Source: DAISJM01 sp036821485 (GTDB taxonomy: Bacteria; Verrucomicrobiota; Kiritimatiellia; CAIQIC01; JAGNIJ01). Taken from it: a stretch of 64,000 bases of DNA. Position 1 is the stretch's first letter. The number at the start of each line of letters is the position of its first letter. Under the pieces are notes generated by a model that searched no databases, was not told where the DNA came from, and was given only the letters and a program-made list of their open reading frames with translations. A program made the translations under genes and the position numbers. The stretch covers positions 124,001-188,000 of the forward strand of contig DAISJM010000001.1 of assembly GCA_036821485.1 (NCBI GenBank), in the 5' to 3' direction. This document shows positions 43,787 to 51,866 of the stretch, piece after piece.

Positions 43787-44317
43787 CTACAAACCTTCGA
43801 ACAACGATAACTGCGTTGGTTGGGCGGGCGTGGCGGGGGTCTCGTAGCCGTCATCCGTCGGGAGGTCCGCAGCCTGCCGTGCTGCGACCGCCAGTTCATC
43901 ACAGCGGGAGTTTTCCTTGTTGTCCGTATGTCCCCGCACCCAGATGAAGTTCGCATCGTGCAGCGCGCAAAGATCCAGCAGGATTTCCCAGAGGTCGGGG
44001 TTCTTTGCCGGATCCTTTCCCTTGTTGCGCGTCCAGCCATCCCGCCGCCATTGCTGCGCGTAGCCGCCGTTGATCATGTTCACAACATACTGCGCGTCGC
44101 TGTAGACGGTCACCTTGCCATGGGGCAGTTCCAGTTCGCGCAGGGCGCGGATGACGGAGAATAGTTCCATGCGGTTGTTGGTGGTCTTGAGGAACCCGCC
44201 GGAAAGCTCTTGCCGCTGCCCGTCGGCGATCAGGACGACGCCATAGCCGCCGGGGCCGGGATTGGCCTGGCACGCGCCGTCCGTGTAGATCGTGATATCG
44301 CCGGGAGACTTGAACAT
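43787..44317 (-). CDS. rnhA: Ribonuclease HI
   Basis: 176 residues. Type 1 RNase H fold with the acidic catalytic set: D13 in YTDGAC, E51 in NNRMELF, D74 in YSDAQ and D140 in NSRCDELA, plus H130 in RGHTDNKEN. The basic handle region WRRDGWTRNKGKDPAKN is present. It removes RNA from RNA-DNA hybrids during replication and repair. About 25 residues longer than E. coli RNase HI owing to a Thr/Pro-rich tail. Divergent from the ABC-F gene. Confidence 0.96.
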   Translation of the reverse strand: MFKSPGDITIYTDGACQANPGPGGYGVVLIADGQRQELSGGFLKTTNNRMELFSVIRALRELELPHGKVTVYSDAQYVVNMINGGYAQQWRRDGWTRNKGKDPAKNPDLWEILLDLCALHDANFIWVRGHTDNKENSRCDELAVAARQAADLPTDDGYETPATPAQPTQLSLFEGL

Positions 44318-44350
44318 CGCGGGAGTATTGCAGAGTTGGCGGCGGGATCA

Positions 44351-44367
44351 ATTTCCAAGCATCGGAA
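44351..44367. repeat. Degenerate single copy of the TTTTCCAA palindrome
   Basis: TTTCCAA-GCA-TCGGAAA, with one mismatch between arms, in the 100-bp spacer between rnhA and the ABC-F gene, about 50 bp before the ABC-F start. It is a single unit, not an array. Confidence 0.5.
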
Positions 44368-44417
44368 AATTCGTCCCTGACTCCGGGCGCTCAATGCAGT
44401 AACGTCCCCGGTCTCTC

Positions 44418-46316
44418 ATGCTAACGATTTCTGGAATGACCAAGGCTTTTGGCGAGCGCGCCCTCTTCGAGGACGTATCGCTGCAGGTCGGCGACACCGA
44501 CCGGATCGGGCTTGTAGGCCCGAACGGCGCGGGCAAGTCCACGCTCTTCTCGCTCATTCTTGGGCGGGACACGGCGGATGCGGGCGAGGTGTTGATGGAT
44601 CGCAATCTCTCGATCGGGCATCTCCCGCAGGAGACCGCGCCGGTCAACGACGAGACGGTGCTGCAGTTGGCGACGGCGATCACGCCGGAGGTGGTGGAGC
44701 TTCAGCGGCGGATGAAGGAATTCGATGCGGGGCATGACACCGAGTCGCATGATTTTCACGAGGTACAGGCGCGGTTCGACGAGGTGGGGGGCTACCAGCT
44801 TGAGCCGCGGGCCAAGACGATCCTGCGCGGGCTGGCGTTTCGGGAGAAGGATTTCGACCGGCCGCTTCGCGCGATGAGCGGCGGCTGGATCATGCGCGCG
44901 CATCTCGCGCGGCTGCTCGTTCAGCAGCCTGACCTGCTGATGCTCGACGAGCCGACGAACCACCTCGACCTTGAGGCGCTGCAATGGTTCCAGGGTTACC
45001 TCAAGACATACCCCGGTTCGATTCTGCTGATCTCGCACGATCGCGAGTTTCTGAACCAGCTCGTCGGCAGCATCGTGGAGATTCGCCAGAGCCGGCTGAT
45101 TCGCTACCGCGGCAACTACGACGAATATCTTCTCCAGCGCGCGGCACAGGAGGAGCAGCAGCTCGCGGCCTACAAGGCGCAGCAGAAGAAGATCCAGCAG
45201 CTCCAGGAGTTCGCCGACCGCTTCCGGGCGAAGAATACGAAGGCTGCGCAGGCGCAATCGAAGCTCAAGCAGATCGAGCGGATGGACAAGATCGAGGCGC
45301 CGGAGCGGGACAACCGGGCGATCAGGTTCCGGTTCCCGCAGCCGGTGCGCAGCGGGCACCGCGTCATCACGCTGAAGGACATTCATCACTCGTACGGCGA
45401 GAATGTGGTCTATCGCGGCATGCATTTCGAGGCCGAGCGTGGCCAGCGGCTCGTGCTGGTCGGTCCAAACGGCGCGGGCAAGTCCACGCTGCTGAAGCTG
45501 CTGGCGGGCGTGCTGCCGGTCCAGTCCGGCACGCGCGAACTGGGCCTGCACGTGAAGGCAGGCTACTATGCGCAGCACCGCGTCGAAATGCTCCAGCCGG
45601 GGCGCACGGTGCTGGCCGAAGCGTTGGACACGCCGCGGCAGTTGTCGGAAGAATTCGCGCGCACGGTGCTCGGCTCATTCCTGTTCACCGGCGACGACGT
45701 GTTCAAGCAGGTGTCGGTGCTCAGCGGCGGCGAGAAGAGCCGGCTGGCGCTGGTGAAGCTGCTGCTTGATCCGCCGAATCTCCTGCTGATGGACGAGCCG
45801 ACCACGCACCTGGACATGACCAGCATCGACGCGCTGATTCGCGCGTTGGAGCCGTTCGAGGGCACGCTCATCTTCATCAGCCACGACGTCTACTTCATTC
45901 GCAAGCTGGCCCGGCAGGTGTTGCACGTCGATGCCGGGCGGCTCACGCCCTATCACGGCGATTACCAGTACTACCTCGACAAGGCGGCGGTGCAGGCGGC
46001 GTGCGCAGCGGGGCTGCCCAAGCCTGCCAAGCCGCCGGAAGAGAAGTCGAAGAAGCGGCTCGAGGCTGAAGCGCGCCAAGCGCGCTCGCGCGAGCGGCGC
46101 GGGTTGGAGAAGGAAGTCGACAAACTCGAAGCGGAAATCGCCCGGCTGGAACTTAAGCAGAAGGAGTTCGCCACCGAGCTCGAGAATCCCGCGACCTATG
46201 ACCAACCCGGCCGTGCGGTCGCCGTGAACCGCGAGCTTCAATACGTTACCGAGGATCTCGAACGCGCGACCAAGGAGTGGGAAGCCGCCGCGTCGAAGCT
46301 GGAAGCGCTGCAGTAG
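44418..46316 (+). CDS. ABC-F family ATPase (Uup/EttA-like)
   Basis: 632 residues with two ATP-binding cassettes and no membrane segments. Cassette 1: Walker A GPNGAGKST (residues 35-43), signature MSGGW and LMLDEPTNHLDLE. A linker with a Gln/Lys-rich arm (AAQEEQQLAAYKAQQKKIQQ) follows. Cassette 2: GPNGAGKST, LSGGEKSRLAL and LMDEPTTHLDM. The C-terminal 80 residues form a Lys/Glu/Arg coiled coil, as in Uup. ABC-F proteins bind ribosomes or nucleic acid and act in translation control, quality control or antibiotic protection. A possible -35/-10 lies in the divergent spacer with rnhA. The exact subgroup is uncertain. Confidence 0.94.
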   Translation: MLTISGMTKAFGERALFEDVSLQVGDTDRIGLVGPNGAGKSTLFSLILGRDTADAGEVLMDRNLSIGHLPQETAPVNDETVLQLATAITPEVVELQRRMKEFDAGHDTESHDFHEVQARFDEVGGYQLEPRAKTILRGLAFREKDFDRPLRAMSGGWIMRAHLARLLVQQPDLLMLDEPTNHLDLEALQWFQGYLKTYPGSILLISHDREFLNQLVGSIVEIRQSRLIRYRGNYDEYLLQRAAQEEQQLAAYKAQQKKIQQLQEFADRFRAKNTKAAQAQSKLKQIERMDKIEAPERDNRAIRFRFPQPVRSGHRVITLKDIHHSYGENVVYRGMHFEAERGQRLVLVGPNGAGKSTLLKLLAGVLPVQSGTRELGLHVKAGYYAQHRVEMLQPGRTVLAEALDTPRQLSEEFARTVLGSFLFTGDDVFKQVSVLSGGEKSRLALVKLLLDPPNLLLMDEPTTHLDMTSIDALIRALEPFEGTLIFISHDVYFIRKLARQVLHVDAGRLTPYHGDYQYYLDKAAVQAACAAGLPKPAKPPEEKSKKRLEAEARQARSRERRGLEKEVDKLEAEIARLELKQKEFATELENPATYDQPGRAVAVNRELQYVTEDLERATKEWEAAASKLEALQ

Positions 46317-46355
46317 CCTTTCGCCTGACCACCTATCCTGCACGAGAACGGAATC

Positions 46356-46391
46356 TTGACATGCATGCATGACTCGTGTAGTCATGCATAC
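46356..46391 (+). promoter_or_regulatory. VapBC promoter/operator; possibly leaderless
   Basis: TTGACA (46356-46361) is a consensus -35; the -10 at 46379-46384 (TAGTCA) is weak. A perfect palindrome TGCATGACT-CGTGT-AGTCATGCA (46366-46388) covers both and suggests autoregulation by the antitoxin. The ATG at 46392 is about 8 bp after the -10 and lacks a ribosome-binding site, so the transcript may start at or next to the start codon. Confidence 0.7.
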
Positions 46392-46631
46392 ATGAAGACG
46401 ATTACTCTGACGGACGAGGCCTATGAGCGGTTGCTCTCCTGGAAGGGTGCCTCCAAGGAATCGTTTTCCAAGGTGGTGCTGTCGGTCGTTCCTAAGAAAG
46501 GAACCTTGGGGCAGATGTTGGAAGACGTGAAATCCCTGCCGGCGTTGTCGTCGAGACAGGTCAGGGTGATGGAGGAGGCCGCAACCTGGGGCAGGAAGCC
46601 TGAGACGCTGAAGGACAAATGGACCTCCTAG
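46392..46631 (+). CDS. VapB-type antitoxin
   Basis: 79 residues (start MKTITLTDEAYERL, ATG at 46392). The N-terminal half resembles the DUF217/AbrB-like or ribbon-helix-helix antitoxins often found before PIN toxins (TLTDEAYERLLSWK, then SFSKVVLSVV); the C-terminal half is short and basic/acidic mixed and would wrap the toxin. It overlaps the toxin start by 13 bp. The palindrome in its promoter supports autoregulation. Confidence 0.85.
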   Translation: MKTITLTDEAYERLLSWKGASKESFSKVVLSVVPKKGTLGQMLEDVKSLPALSSRQVRVMEEAATWGRKPETLKDKWTS

Positions 46632-47026
46632 CTGACACCACGTTCCTGATCGATCTATGGCGGGAGCAACGCGCCCCGGGTTCCGCCACGAGTTTCGCCA
46701 AGCGGAGCGCGGACCTTGCGTTGGGATTGCCCTGGGTTGTTGTGGGGGAATTCCTCAGTGGAGGAGTGCTTGCCGGGCAGGATGGAGAACTCCTGGACGC
46801 TTTTGTGCAGCGCTATTCCATCATTCATTCCACGGATCGTATCGTGAACAGCTATGCGCAGATCTTCGCCTCTGTTCGAAAGGAGAGGATTTCCATGGGG
46901 CCCAACGATCTCTGGATTGCGGCATGTGCGGATGCTCTTGATCTTCCCTTGGTCACGCGGAACGCGGCGGACTTTGAGGTGGTATCATCCATTCGTGTGT
47001 TGAGTTACAAGGACGGGGGTCTGTGA
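46619..47026 (+). CDS. VapC-type PIN-domain ribonuclease toxin
   Basis: 135 residues. The PIN-domain acidic residues are in place: D6 in LADTTFLIDLW, E44 in VVGEFL, D97 in GPNDLWIAA and D118 in RNAADF. VapC toxins cut tRNA or rRNA when the antitoxin is degraded. Its ATG lies inside the antitoxin gene. Immediately downstream is an exported protein of unknown function. Confidence 0.94.
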   Translation: MDLLADTTFLIDLWREQRAPGSATSFAKRSADLALGLPWVVVGEFLSGGVLAGQDGELLDAFVQRYSIIHSTDRIVNSYAQIFASVRKERISMGPNDLWIAACADALDLPLVTRNAADFEVVSSIRVLSYKDGGL

Positions 47027-47039
47027 ACGGGAGGTGGCC

Positions 47040-47552
47040 ATGAAGCGATGGATACTGTGCATGTGCCTGATGGGGATGTTGGCTGGGACGTCGTGGAGCG
47101 AGGAGAATGCAGCGCCTCCGCCGAAGGAAGAGAAGAAGGGGCACAGTTTTGGCCACAAGGTGTTGTTCTATCTGCCCAACCGCGCGTTCGATCTTTTTGA
47201 CATGGTGCGACTGCGTCTTCGCCTCGGACCGGGGTTGGCTGTTGGCGTGCGCGCGACGGAGCCTCTCAGTGCCTACCTGGGTTCCTATGTCTCGGTGTAC
47301 GGCGGTTTGCCCGGGCCCCGGCAAAGGCGTGGGATTCCGATTCCTGTCGGCTTTGAAAGCTACAACGGGGCGACGTTGAGCGTTGTTCACGCGGCCACCG
47401 GGGTGGGGCTCGGCCCGGACTACTCCCCGACTGAAATCGGCGGCAGCCTGCACCTTCTTATCATCGGCGCAGACGTGGATGTGGATCCGATGGAGGTCGT
47501 CGACCTGCTCGTGGGCTTCTTTGGTTTCGACCCGCGCCACGACGATTTCTGA
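47040..47552 (+). CDS. Exported protein of unknown function
   Basis: 170 residues from the ATG at 47040 (GGGAGG five bases upstream). The signal peptide MKRWILCMCLMGMLAGTSW is followed by a Pro/Lys-rich linker and a globular part with FYLPNRAFDLFDMVRLRLRL, ATEPLSAYLGSYVSVYGGLP and PTEIGGSLHLLIIGADVDVD. The alternating short hydrophobic strands suggest beta structure, possibly outer-membrane associated. I do not recognise the family. It follows the toxin gene by 13 bp but is unlikely to be part of the toxin system. Confidence 0.8.
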   Translation: MKRWILCMCLMGMLAGTSWSEENAAPPPKEEKKGHSFGHKVLFYLPNRAFDLFDMVRLRLRLGPGLAVGVRATEPLSAYLGSYVSVYGGLPGPRQRRGIPIPVGFESYNGATLSVVHAATGVGLGPDYSPTEIGGSLHLLIIGADVDVDPMEVVDLLVGFFGFDPRHDDF

Positions 47553-47687
47553 CGCACCTCTCGAGGAGTCGGCGAATTCATATTTGGGCCTGTTTCGGGC
47601 CTAATTCGTTATAGTAAAGCGCTTGACGTTCGTGTCTGGGCGGGTTAACTATTATCTCATCCCAATTTCATAGTGGAGGGTGTGGCG

Positions 47688-48458
47688 ATGAGAAAGCTAT
47701 TCATCGTTGCCTTGTTTGTGGTTTGTGTGGCCGTGACTCACGCGTCGCTGTTGGCTTCCGACAACGCAAGCGATGCTGCCTATAACAACGGTTGGACGAA
47801 TGGTGCTGACGGCGGGACGGGATTTGGCGCCTGGACACTGAATGCGGCGGCCAACGCCGGGTACTTCGTCGGCTCTTCGGTCAACAACGGAACCTTTCCC
47901 AGCGGTGGCATCGACACGTCCGGAGGAAAGTCGTGGGGTTTCTACGCGAATAGCGGTTCGTCGGCGCACGGCTACCGGCAGTTTGAAGGCGGGGCGCTTT
48001 CGGTCGGACAGTATTTCATGATTGATTACGACAACGGCTGGCTTGGCGGTGGGTCGAGCGTTGGCTGGGGTCTCCAGAATGCCAGCGGCGAGAATCTGTT
48101 TGAGTGGTACTTCGCGGGTGGTGATTCCTTCTACACGATCAACAAGTATGGGGGCATCGGCGCCAGCAGCAATGGATGGACCGATGGCGGCTTGAAGCTT
48201 CAGTTCGGTTTGGTCAGCACCACGAACTTCTCATTGTCGGTCATTCAGGGTACGCAAACCAACACCTACAGTGGCTCGCTTCTCGCTCCGGCCGATCAAG
48301 GCATCCAGCAGGTGCACGTCTGGAACTACAACGCAGGGTCCGGCCAGAACTACGACGCTTTTGTCAACAGCATGCAGGTGGTTCCGGAACCGTCCGCGAT
48401 TATCCTGACACTGCTGGGCGCGGGCATGCTCCTCGGGCTTGTGCTCAAGATGTTCTGA
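47688..48458 (+). CDS. PEP-CTERM-type exported protein
   Basis: 256 residues from the ATG at 47688 (GGAGGG seven bases upstream). Signal peptide MRKLFIVALFVVCVAVTHA, a Gly/Asn/Ser-rich beta domain, then the C-terminal sorting signal VVPEPSAIILTLLG plus hydrophobic segment. PEP-CTERM proteins are processed by exosortase and exported to the surface or extracellular matrix. The usual Arg-rich tail is reduced to LVLKMF, which is odd. No exosortase gene is in the window. Ends 7 bp from the convergent dus gene. Confidence 0.85.
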   Translation: MRKLFIVALFVVCVAVTHASLLASDNASDAAYNNGWTNGADGGTGFGAWTLNAAANAGYFVGSSVNNGTFPSGGIDTSGGKSWGFYANSGSSAHGYRQFEGGALSVGQYFMIDYDNGWLGGGSSVGWGLQNASGENLFEWYFAGGDSFYTINKYGGIGASSNGWTDGGLKLQFGLVSTTNFSLSVIQGTQTNTYSGSLLAPADQGIQQVHVWNYNAGSGQNYDAFVNSMQVVPEPSAIILTLLGAGMLLGLVLKMF

Positions 48459-48465
48459 CGCCGGC

Positions 48466-49458
48466 TCAAATGCCTGTCAGCGATGGCTCGTCGAGCAGCG
48501 TCGGCTTGCTTTCCAGAAATGCGAGCGCTGTTTCCCTTGCCGCATCGAGCGTCGGCGCGTTGGACACGGCGGCCTGAAATCCGTGGCCGAACGTAAAGTT
48601 CCGCGCGTAGTACTTGGTGAACAGCTTGATCCGTGAGATGGCGACTTCAGGCGCGAAATCCTCGAGGATGTTGTCGAACATGCTCGTCCAGACCTTCGTA
48701 TAATCCACGCTTGCAGGCTTGTTCCAGCCCGCGAAAACCCATGGCTGGGCGATGGCCATGCGCCCGATCATCAATCCTGCAGCGGGCTTGAACAGCTCCG
48801 GATTTTTGCGAAGGATGGCCGATCCCATGATGTCGCCGTTGGCGATGATGGGGATGCGTGTGAGCGATGCAGCCCACGCGAGATGCTCATGCCGCGCGCG
48901 TCGCTTGAACTTGTCCTCGAAGAAACGCGGATGAAGAACGACGGCATCGACACCGTTATCTTCGAAGCATTTCATTCTCTCCGTGAACCGTTCCTGCCAG
49001 CCGTCGGCGTCGCGGCCCAATCGGATCTTCACGGTAAGCAATCCGGGCCAGCAGCGGCGGACGGTTGCAAGCACGGAGGTCAGCGCGGGCAGGTCCTCGA
49101 ATAGACTGCTGCCGGCGTCGAGGTTGCGGATCACGGGCGCGTGGCAGGCGAGATTGATATCGACGCCGTCGGGGCCTATTTCTGCAAGACGCGAGATGAT
49201 TCGCTCGATCGGGTCATCCTGGCGGAGCATCAACTGGTAGATCAGGCGATGCTCGCCGGGGCTTCTGCGGAGATAGGGTGAGCAACGCGGGTCCTCGCGC
49301 AGGATCTGTTTCGCCGCGAGCATTTCGGTCCAGAATCCGCCGCAGCCGCCAAAGTTGGCGACGACGCGCCGAAAGGCGCTGTGCGTGAGCCCCGCCAGTG
49401 GCGCGCAGAACAGCGCGGGGTTGAACGTGACTCCGCGAATGGTTGCTTCCTTGAACAT
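48466..49458 (-). CDS. tRNA-dihydrouridine synthase family protein
   Basis: About 330 residues, started at MFKEATIRGVTFN (ATG at 49458), just before the FMN-binding APLAGLTHSAFRRV; the frame is open 37 codons further. FMN barrel features: VDINLACHAPVIRN with the catalytic Cys, TVKIRLGRDADGW, VVLHPRFFEDKF, IPIIANGDIMG and GLMIGRMAIAQPW. Dus enzymes reduce uridines in tRNA D-loops. The Cys loop reads ACHAP rather than GCP, so the subgroup is not the standard DusA/B/C. Confidence 0.9.
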   Translation of the reverse strand: MFKEATIRGVTFNPALFCAPLAGLTHSAFRRVVANFGGCGGFWTEMLAAKQILREDPRCSPYLRRSPGEHRLIYQLMLRQDDPIERIISRLAEIGPDGVDINLACHAPVIRNLDAGSSLFEDLPALTSVLATVRRCWPGLLTVKIRLGRDADGWQERFTERMKCFEDNGVDAVVLHPRFFEDKFKRRARHEHLAWAASLTRIPIIANGDIMGSAILRKNPELFKPAAGLMIGRMAIAQPWVFAGWNKPASVDYTKVWTSMFDNILEDFAPEVAISRIKLFTKYYARNFTFGHGFQAAVSNAPTLDAARETALAFLESKPTLLDEPSLTGI

Positions 49459-49601
49459 CGATGGCCCCATCAATAGCAGAAAAGCCGACATGTTGCGCCA
49501 TATCCTGCGATTCTTGCTTGTGCCCCAATTAGCTTGTGTTTTTGGGATAAAATGCAGATAAGTCTCCATTGAGAGCGGTTGCAGTAACGGGGGGCTGTTC
49601 C

Positions 49602-51797
49602 ATGTGTTCCAAGCATTTCATTGCACTGCAGAAGGTGGCGTTTCTGCTGGGCTCCTTTCTGCTGGCCGGGACGGCCTTGTCAGCAACGCTGCATGTAGAT
49701 GCCGCAAACCCATCCTGCGACAACGTGGAGGGCGCACCGTACTGCTCTCTCCAGTCGGCGATTGACGCCGCGACCCCGGGCGACACGATCATCGTCAGCA
49801 ATGGCGTCTACGCCGGCGAGATCGTTGTGAACAAGCCGCTGACGATCGAGGGCTCAGGCGATACGAGGCTGGCCGGCAGCGCCAACCAGCGCGCGGTGTT
49901 TGTCCAAGCTGGCCATGCGGTGACGCTTCGCAATGTGATCATCGTAAACGGCGATAAGGACATCGGTGGCGGCATCCTAAATGAAGGCACCCTGACGATC
50001 ATCGACAGCACGATCGTGAGCAACACGGCAAACGGGAACCTGACGCAGGTGACCGGACGTGGCGGCGCAATCTACAACGCTGCGACGGTCAGCTTGGAGC
50101 GCTGTGTCGTGGAGTGGAACCGGGCGGTGGGCGACTACGGCTACGGCTATGCGTCCCGCGGCGGTGCGATCTACTGCACGGCCAATGCCACCCTCGTGAT
50201 CAGCAACAGCACGATCCGTGACAACACAGCGGACAGGACCGGCAACACCAGTATCCGTGACGGTGTGGATGGCTACGGTGGGGGCATTTGTGCCGAGGGC
50301 TACACGCTCCTCGTGGACTCGACGGTTGCCGGCAACACGGCGTGCGGATCGTATGGCTACCGCTACGGCGGCGGCTCGTACGGCGGCGGTATTCACAACC
50401 AGGGCACGCTGATCATCCGCAACTGCACGATCGCGAGCAACGTCGCGGACCTGAGCCTGACCCGCGCCTACTACGGCGGCGGTGGCGGCGCGATCTATAA
50501 CACGGCGACGGTCATCGTGGAGCGTTCCTCGGTGGAGTACAACCGGGTGTTCACGGACTTCAATAGCCTGGGGTTCGTGGTTCGCGGGGGCGGGATCGGC
50601 TGCGCGGCCGGCACCACGCTCGTGATCAGCAACAGCGTGATTCTCGGGAATATGGCCGAGGGAAGTCCGGGTTCCCGTCCTCAGATCGGTGGTGGGGGTA
50701 TTTGCTCCGAGGGCGGCACGCTCCTCGTGAACTCGACAGTCGCCAGCAATACGGCGTACGCAGTCGTCGATGCGAGCGGCGCGGCGTACGGGGGTGGCAT
50801 CTACTCCCTGGGCACGCTGGAGATTCTGAACTGCACGATTGCGCAGAACTACGCCCACGCCGGGGGAACTCCGAGCGGTTACTCTGCTGCCCAAGGTGGC
50901 GGCGTTTACGCGCTGAATCGCTCCGTCACCCTCCGCAACACGATCCTGGCCGACAACCTCGCGACCTCCACCCAGCCCGACTTGTACGGAACGGTCAACT
51001 CACTCGGCTATAACCTCATCGAGAGTTTCTGCACCATCACCAACGTCACCGCGTCGGTGATTACCGGAACGGATCCGTTGCTTGCGCCATGCCGGTCGTA
51101 CGGTGGCGCGCGCCCCGCGTTCCTTCTCCGGCTCGGCAGCCCGGCGATTGACCACGGCGGCGCGGGCGGCCCGTCCGCCGACCAGCGCGGGGTCCCGCGC
51201 CCCCTGGACTTCGACGGTGTCGCGAACGCCGATGACGGTTCTGACATCGGCGCCGTCGAGTTTGACAATCGTGATTTGGATTCGGACGGGATGTTCAACG
51301 ACTGGGAGTTCCAGAACAGTCTCAACCCAACCAACGCGGGAGACGCCACGCAAGACCCGGACGGCGACGACCTGAACAATCTGGCGGAGTTTCAGCATGT
51401 GACCGATCCCGGAAACTCCGACACCGACGGCGACGGCATGGGGGACGGTTGGGAATCGCTGTACGCCTTCAACCCGACCAACGCGGCTGATGCACTGGAA
51501 GACTTGGACGGTGACGGCGCGCTGAATCGCGACGAGTTCATCGCGGACACCCATCCGACGAACGCGGCATCGAGGTTCGTGCTCAGCATCGGCTGGACGG
51601 CGACGCAGAACGTGTATTGCCTGTCTGTGCCGTCCTCCACCGCGCGGCAATACCTCTTGCAGTACAGAACGAACCTGGAGAGCGGCGCATGGAATGATGT
51701 GGCGGCCGAGACCGCCGGCAACGGCGGCACGTTGTCCGTGAGCTCGACCAACACGTTGTTCTGCATCTACTACCGCGCGAAGGTGCGGAAGCCGTAG
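49602..51797 (+). CDS. Secreted right-handed beta-helix protein with TSP3-like repeats
   Basis: 731 residues from the ATG at 49602. The signal peptide (VAFLLGSFLLAGTALSA) is followed by a parallel beta-helix with repeated turns of the type GGGIYSLGTLEILNCTIAQN and GGAIYNTATV, seen in choice-of-anchor/polymorphic outer-membrane-protein-like and polysaccharide-binding helices. The end of the helix carries SPAIDHGGAGGPSADQRGVP. Asp-rich repeats (DLDSDGMFNDWEFQN, DTDGDGMGDGWESLY) and a C-terminal beta module ending IYYRAKVRKP follow. No active-site motif for a lyase is clear. Probably surface-bound or secreted. Confidence 0.9.
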   Translation: MCSKHFIALQKVAFLLGSFLLAGTALSATLHVDAANPSCDNVEGAPYCSLQSAIDAATPGDTIIVSNGVYAGEIVVNKPLTIEGSGDTRLAGSANQRAVFVQAGHAVTLRNVIIVNGDKDIGGGILNEGTLTIIDSTIVSNTANGNLTQVTGRGGAIYNAATVSLERCVVEWNRAVGDYGYGYASRGGAIYCTANATLVISNSTIRDNTADRTGNTSIRDGVDGYGGGICAEGYTLLVDSTVAGNTACGSYGYRYGGGSYGGGIHNQGTLIIRNCTIASNVADLSLTRAYYGGGGGAIYNTATVIVERSSVEYNRVFTDFNSLGFVVRGGGIGCAAGTTLVISNSVILGNMAEGSPGSRPQIGGGGICSEGGTLLVNSTVASNTAYAVVDASGAAYGGGIYSLGTLEILNCTIAQNYAHAGGTPSGYSAAQGGGVYALNRSVTLRNTILADNLATSTQPDLYGTVNSLGYNLIESFCTITNVTASVITGTDPLLAPCRSYGGARPAFLLRLGSPAIDHGGAGGPSADQRGVPRPLDFDGVANADDGSDIGAVEFDNRDLDSDGMFNDWEFQNSLNPTNAGDATQDPDGDDLNNLAEFQHVTDPGNSDTDGDGMGDGWESLYAFNPTNAADALEDLDGDGALNRDEFIADTHPTNAASRFVLSIGWTATQNVYCLSVPSSTARQYLLQYRTNLESGAWNDVAAETAGNGGTLSVSSTNTLFCIYYRAKVRKP

Positions 51798-51824
51798 CGC
51801 CTGAATCTGGGCTGCGCTGAACCC

Positions 51825-51857
51825 GGGGGCCGCGGCAGAGATGCCACGGCCCCCGTT
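51825..51857. terminator. Bidirectional terminator between convergent genes
   Basis: GGGGGCCGCGGC (51825-51836) pairs with GCCACGGCCCCC (51843-51854) around a 6-nt loop with one mismatch. GTTGTGTTTTC follows on the plus strand. It separates the 3' ends of the beta-helix and aminotransferase genes. Confidence 0.75.
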
Positions 51858-51866
51858 GTGTTTTCA

